From [Phialemoniopsis] sp. UDSM-2020 (taxonomy: Eukaryota > Ascomycota > Sordariomycetes > Thyridiales > Thyridiaceae), in assembly GCA_018873225.1 (NCBI GenBank), contig JAEILZ010000003.1, positions 2,976,001-3,040,000 of the forward strand: a stretch of DNA of 64,000 bases, read 5' to 3'. Shown here piece by piece: positions 1-11,452 of this stretch; the stretch's first letter is position 1; each line of letters begins with the position of its first letter. The notes below the pieces were generated by a model. It was not told where the DNA came from and did no database searches. It saw only the letters and a list, made by a program, of their open reading frames with translations. The position numbers and the translations under genes were made by a program.

Positions 1-2208
1 CGTAAGCTTGAGGACGAGAAACCTGGCAAGACCCCGCGGTTGACCGTCACCTCCGTCTACGACAGCATCAAACGCTCAAATTCGAGTTTGGCGCGGCAGA
101 AGAAGCGGCCACTGGAGGACGCCATCGAACGGGTCTTGGCTGTTCGAAAACAGGAGCTCAAGGAAGCGGAAGCTGATGACGACGATTCGGATGAGATCCT
201 AGAGTCGGCAGCCGCCAAGGAAACTGAAAAGCCCAAGGACGCATTCATCCTCAACAGGCAACTCACCAAACACTGGAATTTCGGCTCTGCCACACCCACT
301 ACCGCAGGAAGCTCTCCCGCTGGACAGCCCACCGTCGGTGACCAAAAAGACATCGAGCAACCGATCGAAATGGATGTCGATTCTGGCCCTGCCGAGAGGC
401 AGCCTAATGGCGAGCCTCGCCCGAAGAGGAGGAGGGCAGATCGCCCTTCCAAACCTACTGTTGACCGCAGCCCTCCTACGGGATTCTCTATCGAGAATAT
501 GGCCGGCATCCAAACAACCTTGGATGAACTAGAGAAGCCTATATTCATGCCTCTCTTATTTCCATATATATACAGCGACGTTCATTGCAAGGTTCTTCCC
601 GCTGCACTGCTCCACGGCCCTTCTGGGTGCGGCAAAACGGCCCTTGCCAATGCAATAGCAGCATTTGTGGGAGTGCCATTCATCTCTGTCTCGGGCTCGA
701 CATTAACCAGCGGCATTTCTGGCGAGTCCGAGAAGAAGATTCGAGACACTTTTGACGAGGCCATCGCTCTCGCACCTTGTATCCTCTTCATCGATGAGAT
801 TGATTGCATCGCCGGCAAGACAGACAATGCTCAGAAGGCAATGGAGACGAGGATGGTGGCAGAGATCAATACAGGCATGGATCGGCTCGAAACGAGTACA
901 CCCCCGGAAAAGATGGTTGTGGTACTTGCCGCCACCAGCAAACCTGACACTATGGATCTGAGTGTTCGACGCCGCTTCGCTACAGAGGTTGAGATGGGCA
1001 TGCCCAACGACAAGGCGAGGGAGGACATTCTGCGAGCCATGTGCCAAGACCTGATTGTGGCCGATGATGTCGACTTCAAAGCCCTAGCTCGTCTCACGCC
1101 CGGCTACGTTGGTGCCGATCTCAAGGCTGTCAAGGTCACCGCCGTACACAACATGGTGCACCGCCAAGCCTCTCTAGATCCTCGTCAGTCAGACGGGTCT
1201 CATGAGCCCTCGGCAAACTTGGACGACTCGCAGAGAAGATTGTGGCACTTCCGCGCCCAATCGTCGACAACCCGTTCAGAAAGTGCCGTGTCCAGTTATC
1301 AAGTCACATTTGCGGACTTCAAGAAGGCTATTGAATCGATCGAGCCAGCCGCCAAGAGGGAAGGGTTCAGCACCATCCCCGACACATCCTGGGCCCAGGT
1401 CGGCGCTATGCAGGGCGTCCGCCAGAAGCTGGAGGAGAGCATCATCGGGCCCATCACAGACCCGGAGCGCTATGCCAGGGTCGGTATTCGTCCCGGGGCC
1501 GGCATCCTCCTCTGGGGACCTCCCGGTTGCGGAAAGACGCTCGTGGCCAAGGCTGTCGCCAACGAGTCCAAAGCCAACTTCATCTCCATCAAGGGTCCCG
1601 AAGTCCTCAGCAAGTGGGTCGGTGAGTCCGAACGCGCTGTCCGTAAGCTATTTGCCCGCGCCCGCGCCTCGGCTCCCTGCGTCGTCTTCTTCGACGAGAT
1701 GGACGCACTGGTGCCCGTCCGCGCCGACGCCTCCGTCGACGCCAGCACGCGTGTCGTCAACGCCCTGCTCACCGAGCTCGACGGCGTCGACGGTCGTCGC
1801 GGTGTCTTTGTCATCGGTGCTACAAACAGGCCCGACATCATCGACCCGGCCATCCGCCGCCCGGGGCGCCTCGGCACGAGTGTCTACGTCGGTCTCCCCA
1901 GCCCCGACGAGCGCGTCGACATCCTGCGCACCATGTACCGCCACGAGATACCGGCGCAGTACCACGAGGATGAGGATAAGCTGATGGCCGACTTGACAAA
2001 GGTCGCTCACGACCCCCGGTGCAACGACTTCTCTGGCGCCGACCTGGGCCACCTGCTCCAGGCCGCTGGCAAGACGTGCCTCCGAAGGGTTCAGCCCGGC
2101 CAGGAGGAGATCATTACGATGAGTCACTGGGAGACGGCACTAAACGAAGTCAAGCCCAGTGTCAAGGACCTGTATAAGTACAAGAAGTTGTTGGAGGGCG
2201 GGGAGTAG
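1..2208 (+). CDS. RIX7: Ribosome biogenesis AAA ATPase Rix7 (NVL), 5' end cut by the window
   Basis: Type II AAA ATPase of the nucleolus; Rix7/NVL strips factors from pre-60S particles. The frame is open from base 1 (735 codons visible), so the true ATG lies outside; the TTG at 40 is not a start. An acidic, Lys/Arg-rich linker is followed by two AAA modules. D1 has Walker A GPSGCGKT (Lys at visible residue 212) and Walker B ILFIDEID (265-266). D2 has GPPGCGKT (Lys 512), FFDEMD (565-566) and an intact RRPGRL arginine-finger segment. D1 is the more divergent module: its finger region reads RRRF instead of RRAGRF. No intron is visible. It converges with the histidine kinase gene 677 bp downstream. 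Two tandem AAA modules with this linker distinguish it from Cdc48, Pex1/6 and Sec18; confidence is high. Confidence 0.9.
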   Translation, partial: RKLEDEKPGKTPRLTVTSVYDSIKRSNSSLARQKKRPLEDAIERVLAVRKQELKEAEADDDDSDEILESAAAKETEKPKDAFILNRQLTKHWNFGSATPTTAGSSPAGQPTVGDQKDIEQPIEMDVDSGPAERQPNGEPRPKRRRADRPSKPTVDRSPPTGFSIENMAGIQTTLDELEKPIFMPLLFPYIYSDVHCKVLPAALLHGPSGCGKTALANAIAAFVGVPFISVSGSTLTSGISGESEKKIRDTFDEAIALAPCILFIDEIDCIAGKTDNAQKAMETRMVAEINTGMDRLETSTPPEKMVVVLAATSKPDTMDLSVRRRFATEVEMGMPNDKAREDILRAMCQDLIVADDVDFKALARLTPGYVGADLKAVKVTAVHNMVHRQASLDPRQSDGSHEPSANLDDSQRRLWHFRAQSSTTRSESAVSSYQVTFADFKKAIESIEPAAKREGFSTIPDTSWAQVGAMQGVRQKLEESIIGPITDPERYARVGIRPGAGILLWGPPGCGKTLVAKAVANESKANFISIKGPEVLSKWVGESERAVRKLFARARASAPCVVFFDEMDALVPVRADASVDASTRVVNALLTELDGVDGRRGVFVIGATNRPDIIDPAIRRPGRLGTSVYVGLPSPDERVDILRTMYRHEIPAQYHEDEDKLMADLTKVAHDPRCNDFSGADLGHLLQAAGKTCLRRVQPGQEEIITMSHWETALNEVKPSVKDLYKYKKLLEGGE

Positions 2209-2885
2209 AGTTAGGTTGTCCCATGAGGTCGTCGCGATTAATTTCTACATCATCATCATGTTAAGTAGCAGTACTAGGCATACAGTAGCGATCAACTTAA
2301 CGACCCAAACTGGTTCTAGACACAAATCCATTTGTCTTTCCCCATCCTTCCAGCCTTTGAAAACCTGACCTGTGCTCTCTCTCCCCTAGAGACATTAACG
2401 CTTGACCTCATAATGCCTGACTGTCTCGCCCGCCAACCCAAAACAGTCACAGGGGCTGGGCGCCGCCCCTGTGAGATGATAAAGACCCTACATTATGCAA
2501 ACGCCAGGCCTCGTCTCCTCACGAGACCTATTCCTTGACCCGCCCAAACCGTTTCAATTCTATTACATCCACTCAAACGTAAACGGCAAACCAGTCCTCG
2601 GCCCAAAACTCGGGGCGCAACACAAGGCCGTGCATGGATATAATAATCCGCCCTGGGCCGTAGTAAACATAACGCGTGATGGAAGGAGTGTAAATGCTTC
2701 TCATAAAAATCGAAATCGTACGTGCTGCTGTGCGCACAAATGCGCGTATCTCTCGCTTTTAGTGTGGTGCGGAACGCCCATGCTATGCAGGAGAATACTG
2801 TCGCTCAAAAAGGAGGGTGTTGTTTGGGGTTTCTTGATCGCGTTTCTTTCTTGCTGTCGAAAAGGACCGTGAATCTGCAAGTTGC
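2209..2885. other. Convergent intergenic spacer
   Basis: Holds the 3' ends of RIX7 (+) and the hybrid kinase (-). The only structure noted is a perfect 9-bp-arm GC-rich inverted repeat at 2448-2473. Short open frames here have no coding character. Confidence 0.6.
2448..2473. other. Perfect GC-rich hairpin between convergent genes
   Basis: CACAGGGGC (2448-2456) and GCCCCTGTG (2465-2473) are exact reverse complements around an 8-nt loop. It lies about 240 nt past the RIX7 stop and about 410 nt past the kinase stop, so it could fall in either 3' UTR. A role in 3' end formation is only inferred. Confidence 0.5.
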
Positions 2886-5800
2886 CTAAAAGAACTTGCA
2901 CAGGGCTGTGCTGAGGGCGATGAAGTCGACCGGCTTGCTCACGTAGTCGTTGAAGCCGGCGGCGGCGCATTTCTTCTGCACATCCGACATGACGTTGGCC
3001 GAAAGGGCGATGATGGGCATTGGACGATACTTGTGCTCTGCCTCCCAGGCACGGATCTCGCGGCAGGCCTGATAGCCATCTTTGCGAGGCATGTGCAGAT
3101 CGCACTGAATGAAAGGCGAAGAAGATTAGCACACATACACTCGGAGAACATACAGGGGTTCCCTTTGACGGCAAGACATACCAGGATAAACGAAAAGTAC
3201 CCTCCCGGGCGAGAGAAGACCTTCTCAACACATTCCACGCCGTCCGAAGCAATGTCAACTTCCACTCCAACCTTCTTCAAATACTTTGTAAGGACCTTCT
3301 GGTTGATGAGGTTATCTTCCACGAGCAAGACTTTGAATCCCCTGTTGCCCATACGTCGTTCCATGTTCAGATAGCTTTGCTTCTGTGTTTCGACGATGCG
3401 CTGCGCTGACGATCGGTTGCGGTCAATGCTGAGATCTCGTTCCTTGGCCGGGTCGAATATGACTGCAAACCGGGAAGGCTTGACGGGCTTGTAGATGTAA
3501 GCCACCCGATTCTCCGAGAGGATATCCTCGTACTTGGTGCCAGCAGCTAGCTTCAGAACTGCCTGTCTTTGAACTGAATCAGACAGGACGACGAGACTTG
3601 TCTTCGATATCGTTGGGGACTCCATGAGCTTGTCCATGAGAGTAATGATTTCCTCTGGGGAAGGGAGGTTTATGACGATGTGAGTGAAGTTGACTGCCTC
3701 GTCTCCACTTAACATCCTTTCGGCTTCCGCAATCGATGGCAGGGCCGCAATCTGATATGGCACGTCTTTGGGTAGAGTCATTTCGATATGCTTCTTTGTT
3801 GCTTCCCGGCTTAGCCTTTGAGGGCAGATGACAAGGATGGAATACATCGGAGGGCGGAAGTTTGCGACCTCCGTCTCGGTGACGGTGTCATCAGAGACCG
3901 GTGTGGTACCCGGAGAACTCCTCTCCGAGGGCATCTCGAGTTTCATCTGGGAGAGATCCTGACCGCTCGCCCTCGCGGCTTCGCTGAAGTGAACAAGTCC
4001 AACATTTACCGACGACATTGACGACCGTTCGGTGACACGGCTGCGACCTGATTTGATAGATGGATCCGAACTTCCGCTAGAAGCTGCAACCGAGGACGCA
4101 GGGTCGGCATCCGTTGTAGGACTCGCTCCAGGGCTCAAACGCAATGGCTTGATCATGGAGAGCTGGCGTGCGGGATGGACGACTTGAAGCTCTTCTGGAA
4201 CGGCGGTCGTTGTCGCCACATTCGGGGGGCTTGCAGGCACATCCGGGTGATCCTCGCTTGTCGGCAGCCCGAATCGAGCTGTGAAAGTAAAAGTTGAACC
4301 CTTACCTGGCACGGCTGTGCCGTCCATTTTTCCGCCGTGAAGTTCAACAAGCTGTCGCGAGATAACAAGCCCCAATCCGCTTCCTCCGTGCTGCCGCGTG
4401 CTACTTCCGTCGATCTGACTGAATGGCTTGAAGATCAGCTCTGCTTCCTCCTTGCTAAAGCCTCTTCCGGTGTCGATGATGGAGAATTCGAGCATGATGC
4501 CTGCTTCGTCCAGCTCTTCCCCTTCTTCACTAGGAACAACACGACAGTGGCTGAAAACCTCGCCCTGCGATGTGAACTTGATGGCATTGCCGATGACGTT
4601 GAGAAGAACCTGCCGAATCCTGACTCTGTCACCCTTGACCCAAGCGGGTACATCGGACTCCACAACGTAATTGAGTTCTAGACGTTTCGCGATCGCCATG
4701 GTCGATACTAATTCGTTCACGTCCTCGATCAGGGACCGAGTATGGAACCACTCGTAATTGAGTTTCATCATGCCTGCATCAACCTTGGACAGATCGAGGA
4801 TATCATTGATGATCATGAGCAGACTGTTGGCGCTGGTCTGGATTGTGTTGGTGTAGTCACGCTGCTCCTCGTTCAAAACGGTGTCTTGAAGGAAGCTGAC
4901 CATCCCGGAAATTCCAATCAAAGGGGTACGAATTTCGTGCGACATATTGCTGAGGAACCGACCCTTGGACTCCATGGCCTCCTTGAGTTTGGCCTCGAGC
5001 AATTTGTGGTCATTGATGTCCGTTGCCGAGCCGAAATAAGAGCTGACACCATCACCGTGGACCATGTCATGGATCTCGACGCAGCGGACCAGATGCCACC
5101 TATACTCGCCCGTCTTTGAGCGCAGTCTGACCTCGGTGGTATATGAGGGTCGGCCTTCACTGTCCTCCGTGATCTTGATAATACCCTTCCTGACCAGCGA
5201 GGCAAGGTCCGCTGCGCTCTCATTCCCAGAGGTGCTACTGGAGCTGCTATGCCGGGATAGGGCCTGACGGACAATGTTGCCAGTGAGGAGCTCCTTCTGA
5301 GAGAGACTCTTTGTGATACTTCTGGTAGAGGCAGGGGATGACGGCGAGCGTGGGAGGTTATCTCTCTGTTCCATCAGTTGTTTCTTGAAGGAGGCCATGT
5401 CTGTCGGTATCCTGCATTTCGCGAGGTCTTCAGGGTGGACAAAATCCATGAAACCAAGACCAAGCGGGTCATCAGAGCTCTGACCGGTATACGACAGCCA
5501 CTGCTGGTTCGCAAAGGTGATGCCTTCATCTTCGGTCGCCGTGAAGATGATTTGCGGTATGAGGTTCGCAAGAAGTCTATGTTTCGCTTCGGAAAGTTCA
5601 ATCTCCTCCTGGCGAATTGCCTTGAGTTCGGCGATATGTTGGTCATGTATGTCCATATAAGAGCCCAGGAACTGAGTGATGACATTCCGTTTGTCCCGCG
5701 TTGCAATGGCTCGGGCCTGGAACCATCGATACGCGCCGTCGAATCGTCTGATGCGGACTGTGCGTGAGAACTGGTCTCCGGTTCTTACCGAGTGACTCCA

Positions 5801-8800
5801 CGATTTCAAATACTCTTCCCTCTCGTCTGGATGGATACTGCCCCAAGGATCGGCGGCAAGGTCTGCGACTGTCTGACCTCTGTAGCTTAGAAATCGGCTG
5901 TTCACCCAAACAGTGGCTCCCGTCTGCGGCAAAGCTACGAAGACATGAGCAGGTAGGGAGTCCAGGATGAGGCCCTTCAGCCTATCCGACGGGGGCGGCA
6001 TGTCGACCTGGCCCACTGATATGGAGCCAGACCGAGATGGCGCAGACATGTAAGGTGTGCCTTTGACGGAGACGCTAGAGCTGGGGGGCAATGATTGGAA
6101 AGTCGCCGTGAAGTCAGCGCCATACGAGTGCAGAAGACTGTGGCGATGAGGTGCTTGGCTTAGTGGGCCAGGTGCGATCGCCAACCTCTTGCTCGCTTCT
6201 GCAGGGGCTTGCTGTGAGGGTGTGTCGCCAGATAGGTCTGCTCTACCCTCGCCCAGGTTTTCTTTGGCCTCTTGTAAGGTGACCCTCTTCTGCTGCAGGC
6301 TGATGACGGGCAACTCGTCTGAGGTTCTGCCCGCCAAGTCCCCTGTCCCCTCGGGTTGGCCGCTATCCGCAGCAGACATAGCTAGGCTGTCCTGGACGGG
6401 AGCTTTGCTGCCTGTGCGACGAAGCGATGAGCGTTTCTCGGCGACCGAGAATTCCTTGGAATTCCGTCTAAGCCGCTGGACGCTCCCGCCCGGCGTCGTA
6501 GGAGGTCGCCCTGGGCTTGTCGCAGGTCTGGTATTGAAGTAGCTATCTCCAGTAACCTGACCGGGGCTGGCGCCAACAGCTCGCTTGTCCACAATCAGGC
6601 CAAAGGCGCCCGGGTCCCAGTTTGGCGTTCCGGCCGGCGAATCCGCTGTACTCCTGTGCGAAGGGCCCGAATAGTCACTTGGACTTGTGATGCTGCCGCC
6701 CAGTGACATTTGTGACGCGACATCTTCCGGTGGGAGATATCCTAGATTAGACATGGTCATGGAATCCATCAGCATGCGGCCATCGGCACCCAATGCTCCA
6801 AATCCTGGCGTGTCGTGCCTTCTACGGTGCAGGCCGACCACCTCGGCTTCGAGGTTAGTGTAGTGGCGACACAGCGAGAAAGATGTGGCGAGGTGCGCGC
6901 TGAGAGCTTCGATGGAATGCCGAAGAGTCGAAGGGTACGGTATGATGGGGCTTAGAACGGATAGAATGGCGATAGGGGTTTGCTTCGGCCTGCTGGCGCG
7001 CTCTGGTGAAGTGTTTGATATGCCCATTTGTTCCGTACTCTTAGTTTCGGACTTGCCCCTCGACGATGACTTCTGATCCAGGACCGTTGTATCAAGTTTG
7101 AAGGATGGTGTAGGTTTTGAGAGAAGAACATGTGTTAATGGGATATGCAGGACAGTGTACGAGTTGTCGACCCCGATAGTCTCTGGTGGCTTCATACTCG
7201 TGTAGTCATGCGTAGCAGGACTGGGGTTAAACGACTCTTCATCGACCATGGCGTCGGTGAAGAAGGGGTTCTCCTTTGGATCCGCTCTGATTGCGGGAGA
7301 CGGCGCTGGAGATTGTGACCACGGCGATGGGGGTGCTTGTTCGTACTCCTCATATCTCGGTGTCTTGGGGCGCGGTGGCTCCTCCAGATGCGATGAGCTC
7401 CTAGATTTTCTTGCATCGCCAGACTTGGTCTCCTTCGCGAGGTTCGCATTACCTAGGAGTGAAGAGAGTTTGGTTGAAGACTCGGAACGCAACTTCTTGG
7501 CTAGTTTTCGTGATCCTTCGGGCGACTGACTTCTGGCCCGGTTCAGCGATTCTGAGCTCTTGTCTCGTGATTCTGGGTCCAGATACGGATAAGATCGCGT
7601 CAATGCTATCACACGGCCCCTGTCGAGTACTCTCTGCACACCATTATGGTCGATCAATGGGTCAGCCTCGTAGTCTAGCGCCTGAAGCACAGGCAGAATC
7701 CTCCCCTGGACTTGAGCGTGGGCTGCTACAGGAGCTTCCCAACTTGGGATAGGCTGCTCCTCTTCCTCGGCATTGTGTTCTTCTAGTACACTGCGACTCA
7801 GTTCCAAGTGCGCAGAGTTGGCCAGCTGCAATTCATCTCGCAATGTAGACACTGGGTAAGAGCTTTGACTTCTGGGGATAGGAGGTCTGGCAGCAGTCGC
7901 CGGAAGCCTTGTGTTGGCCTCTGCCTGCTCCTTCTTGTTCTCGTAACTTGTGAATGAGTGGCGGCTTGCCAATGTAGGGCGGAGGGGTAGTTTGAGTTTT
8001 TGCGTCTCAGAGACATGCGACGACGCCTCGGACGGATCGCCGGTGCTACTAGGTACCATGCTGCTTCCTCTTGCCATGTAGCCCATGCTCAACTCATCCT
8101 CAGGTTGGGTGTTGAAGGTTGCTTTCTGGCCCCAAGGGACGTTCTCAATGTCCGTCGAGTCAGCAGGGACTGCTAGAGTTACCCTCTCGGCGCCATAGCA
8201 CTCGGTCATGATCTGCACCACGGTGTTCCACCATGCATCTAGCCCAGGCTCGGCAGACAGCATCAATGTCAAATCGTAGAGATTAGGGGCAGGGAAGTCC
8301 GGGTTGTCGCCTCCGATGTAGGAGGCGTTGCCAGGCTGAAAGGTGATATTGGATGAGGGCGTTGATGGGTTTGACAATACCCTGTCAAAGATGCTGGTAC
8401 CCTCCTGCAGCACGCCCTGAGAGCCCGTGGGGGATAGGGCGGTGAAAGGCCGATGTAGCCCAGAGGCTATATATCCAGGCGTTCCCATGCGAGGGAACGG
8501 GTAGGATGGTGTCCTTGCAGTGAAGCTGGGCGTCATGCCACCCCTGATAGTGTTGCCCGACTCGGTCGATGTTGTGGTGGCTTCCGAGGATGAACGGTCG
8601 GAGGAGGTCAGCAGCGGCGACGGGCTCGTTTCCTCTTGAATCGGCGAGGGTCGCTTCGGCAGAGCCGAGGACTGTGCTCCTCTAGCCGACATCTCTCTCA
8701 CCAGCTGCTCGCGATAGTCGATAAGTTGTTTCTTTGGTGTTGTCTCTGGCTGGCTTTCTTCCTTGCGAGACCGTCCATCTTTGCGCGGGTCAGCGTCTCT

Positions 8801-8926
8801 GCTTGCCCGTCGAGAGTCTTCCTTCCTGGCTCCGTGGGCGGCTTCCGAGTGTGTGCTGCCAGTGGGAGACTTGACCTCCTTGCGTGGCGATGGTGCACCC
8901 TGTCCGCTCTTCGACCTTCCGGACAT
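2886..8926 (-). CDS. Hybrid histidine kinase with two PAS domains (DCC-1-like)
   Basis: Sensor kinase that should autophosphorylate on His and pass phosphate to its own receiver and then a Ypd1-type phosphotransfer protein. Two exons: 8926-3182 and 3104-2886; the intron 3105-3181 has GTATGT and TTCAG ends. Product 1987 aa. Order: Ser/Pro-rich N-terminus with GAF-like pieces (about 213-262 and 587-690), PAS (about 975-1090), PAS with a long insert (about 1110-1310), HisKA with SHEIRTP (His1330), HATPase (about 1435-1555, GGSGLGL), a degenerate receiver (about 1690-1825, Asn1753 at the Asp position) and a C-terminal receiver with LLVEDN, Asp1917 in CDLHMP and SKP. The intron ends two codons before Asp1917, so a one-frame reading loses the phosphoacceptor. 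Architecture resembles Neurospora DCC-1 (group XI as I recall). Kinase identity is secure; the subclass is less so. Confidence 0.88.
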
Positions 8927-11452
8927 TGGATCTTACGCATCGCCCAGCAACAAAAACCCTGGTCCCATTATCATATGCCACCTCTTGCTAGGTTGCGTGT
9001 TGCCCCGATTGAGCCCGTCAGGCTCGCGTGCACCGTTGCAACGAGATGTGAGGAGCGAAGGTCTATTCAAATTGCGCTGGTCTAAACGGATTTGTCGACA
9101 AAGACGGTGACGGTACGGACAAAGACCTTTACAGTTGTTGGCCAGGTCTGTTGCTTTCCTACAGCACAGCAACCCAAGGTCGAGCGAGGGGTCTGCTAAG
9201 AGCTGAGGTGCAGGCGTGGTGAGGCGGAACAAGGCGAACAAGGGATGGTCCGAAACAACAAAAGTCTGGTGTTGAGGATAGTGAAATTGGACAGGAGCCG
9301 ATCCAAGTTCTGACAGCTGGAGAAGAAAGGCAGTTGAATGTAGTGAACTGGGGCGTGTGGGTGGAGGACGATGGACTGACTGTCAAAGTGTCTGTCTAGG
9401 CGCGCGCTGTCGCAGTGTGGAATTACCAGGGGCCCGGAATTTTGATGAGGTCTGTCGATGTTTAGGTGGGAAGGGAAGGCTTGAGGGTACTATGACGGGG
9501 TGGGAAAGGGTCAGGTCCGGCTGATCGGCCCCTATGACGTCGTTGTCAATGGCGCGTTTTTACTGGGCGATGCCAATGCAGAACAAGAAGCTGAACGAAA
9601 AAGAGGCCAGGCAGTCAGTCAGTCATTTTAGTCAGTCACTGCTGTCAATGTCAGGTGAGCAAAATGAATGAATTCTCATTCAACAAAGCAGGTCCTAGAT
9701 ACACTGAATCCATCTGTTTCAATCGATCTCGTTCCTCTTCTTCTTTTGTTTACAGGCCAGATGACTGACTTGCTTGTGTGCGTCTCCATTGAAACCAAGG
9801 CACGATCGAGTGCTGGTGGGTACCTAAGCATGCCCCAGAGGCCAAGACAGAATGTGTGTGTGCGTGTGCGTGGATGATGGTGTGTATGTGGGTGTGTGCC
9901 TTGTTCCTGTCAAGTGTGTCTGATGGCTGATGAACACGCATTTGGATGACAAGACTAGCAAAAAGTGGGCAAGCCTGGCCTTTCAAGGCGGGCAGGCGGG
10001 CACTTGCGTCCTGCCATGCCATGCGGCGCGAGACATCAAAAAAGCAGGGCGGCCGTGTTCACACACCTCCACTCCTGACGCCGCCGGTTTTGCCTGGTCT
10101 AACTACGGAGTATTCACTAAGTACCTAGGTATGGCGCCTGTAGTGCACTTGGTGATGCTCTAGCCAGTCTGGCAGCATCTGAAGCGATGGGCCAGACCAG
10201 CTGTACCTGCAGACTCGCTATTATACGGAGTATATCCATCCCTTAGGCACGCTAGACTTTTAGAACTAGGATAACATGATAGATAATTAACTCTTGATCG
10301 ACCCATGAGCAACAAAGCTAGAAGCCGTCAGTCTCAGCAGCCGCGATATCTACCTAGTCCTAATGACGACTGCTAGTCAATACCTTGGTCTTGCGCAGCA
10401 ACAAGGATAGACACAGATAGATGCAAGCCTGCCTAGGTGATCCATAAACCATTCTGTCTTCATCAACAAAGTCCCTTCTGAATTGCCAGTGTTCCTTGCC
10501 AATAACCCGTCCTCTTGGTAGAGAGCACCACAATGTAGGGCGGACGGCTAGCTAACTCCAATGGAATCGCCCAGGCCGCGCCTATTCCGAGCTTCGGGCG
10601 GGCAGGGCTATATTAGCATTTAATAGAACTTGGATGATCATCAGGCGGCATTGAGCAGAAATCCACCGTTTTTATTTCTTGGTCATCCACAACTCGTTGG
10701 CTCCTCTCTTCCTTGTCTTCCCATATCACGGCGGCGCCGTAGTGATGAGCGTCTTTGCCAGTGGATCACCTGCTCGTTCGTAGCTGGCATGTCCGGTTTG
10801 AGACAAAGTGACTGGCGTGATATCCATTGGATGGAAATAGCTGTCGGAGTGCCTATCGTCGTCATCTACTCCGTACTCACTGTGCTTTTGGGGGAGGCCG
10901 CCGCCTGTCAGAACTTTTCGTACAGAATGCCATTAGGTGGAGCTGCTTGCTAGATCCTCGACCGAATCCTACGACGCGCGGTTGTCTATACTAAGTTCTT
11001 CGTATTCTCACGTTTAGCATGTTGCTTCGGAACAAACAGCAACGGAGGACCTAAAGGTCGTGGAAAGTTTGCTCCTCCACTGCCGAGCGAACAGAAACAA
11101 TTGGCGTTTTCGTATGTATGACCAAAATGGGTTTCTTCACCTTATACTCCGCACGGGGTGACCTTTCACAACCTTGCGTCAGTGGCGTGCCATGCGTGTT
11201 TGTTCGGCTCTTAAAACATAGTCACGGACACGACAAGGCTGCCCGAATTTTAATGATACAGTTGCATTATAGACACTGTTTGCGATTATATCAGTGGACC
11301 GTAGCAAGGTCGTCCAAGTATCTAGGTGCTATCAACGAGAGACGTCGAACGTTATAATTACTGATTAATTGACCCTTGTTGCTTCGAAGAAAATAGCCAC
11401 GAGTATACTGTGCCCACAATAACAGGACTTCCAGTCGCACATGTATATGCTC
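8927..11452. other. Intergenic region upstream of the PAS hybrid kinase
   Basis: About 2.5 kb between the kinase start and the M13 peptidase stop. It holds short CAGT repeats at 9612-9625, a GT-rich run at 9851-9899, three exact copies of the TACGGAGTA motif (10104, 10224 and, reversed, 10867), a near-copy at 11145 and a TACCTAGGTA palindrome at 10122. The nearest part should be promoter and 5' leader of the kinase. No gene recognised. Confidence 0.6.
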
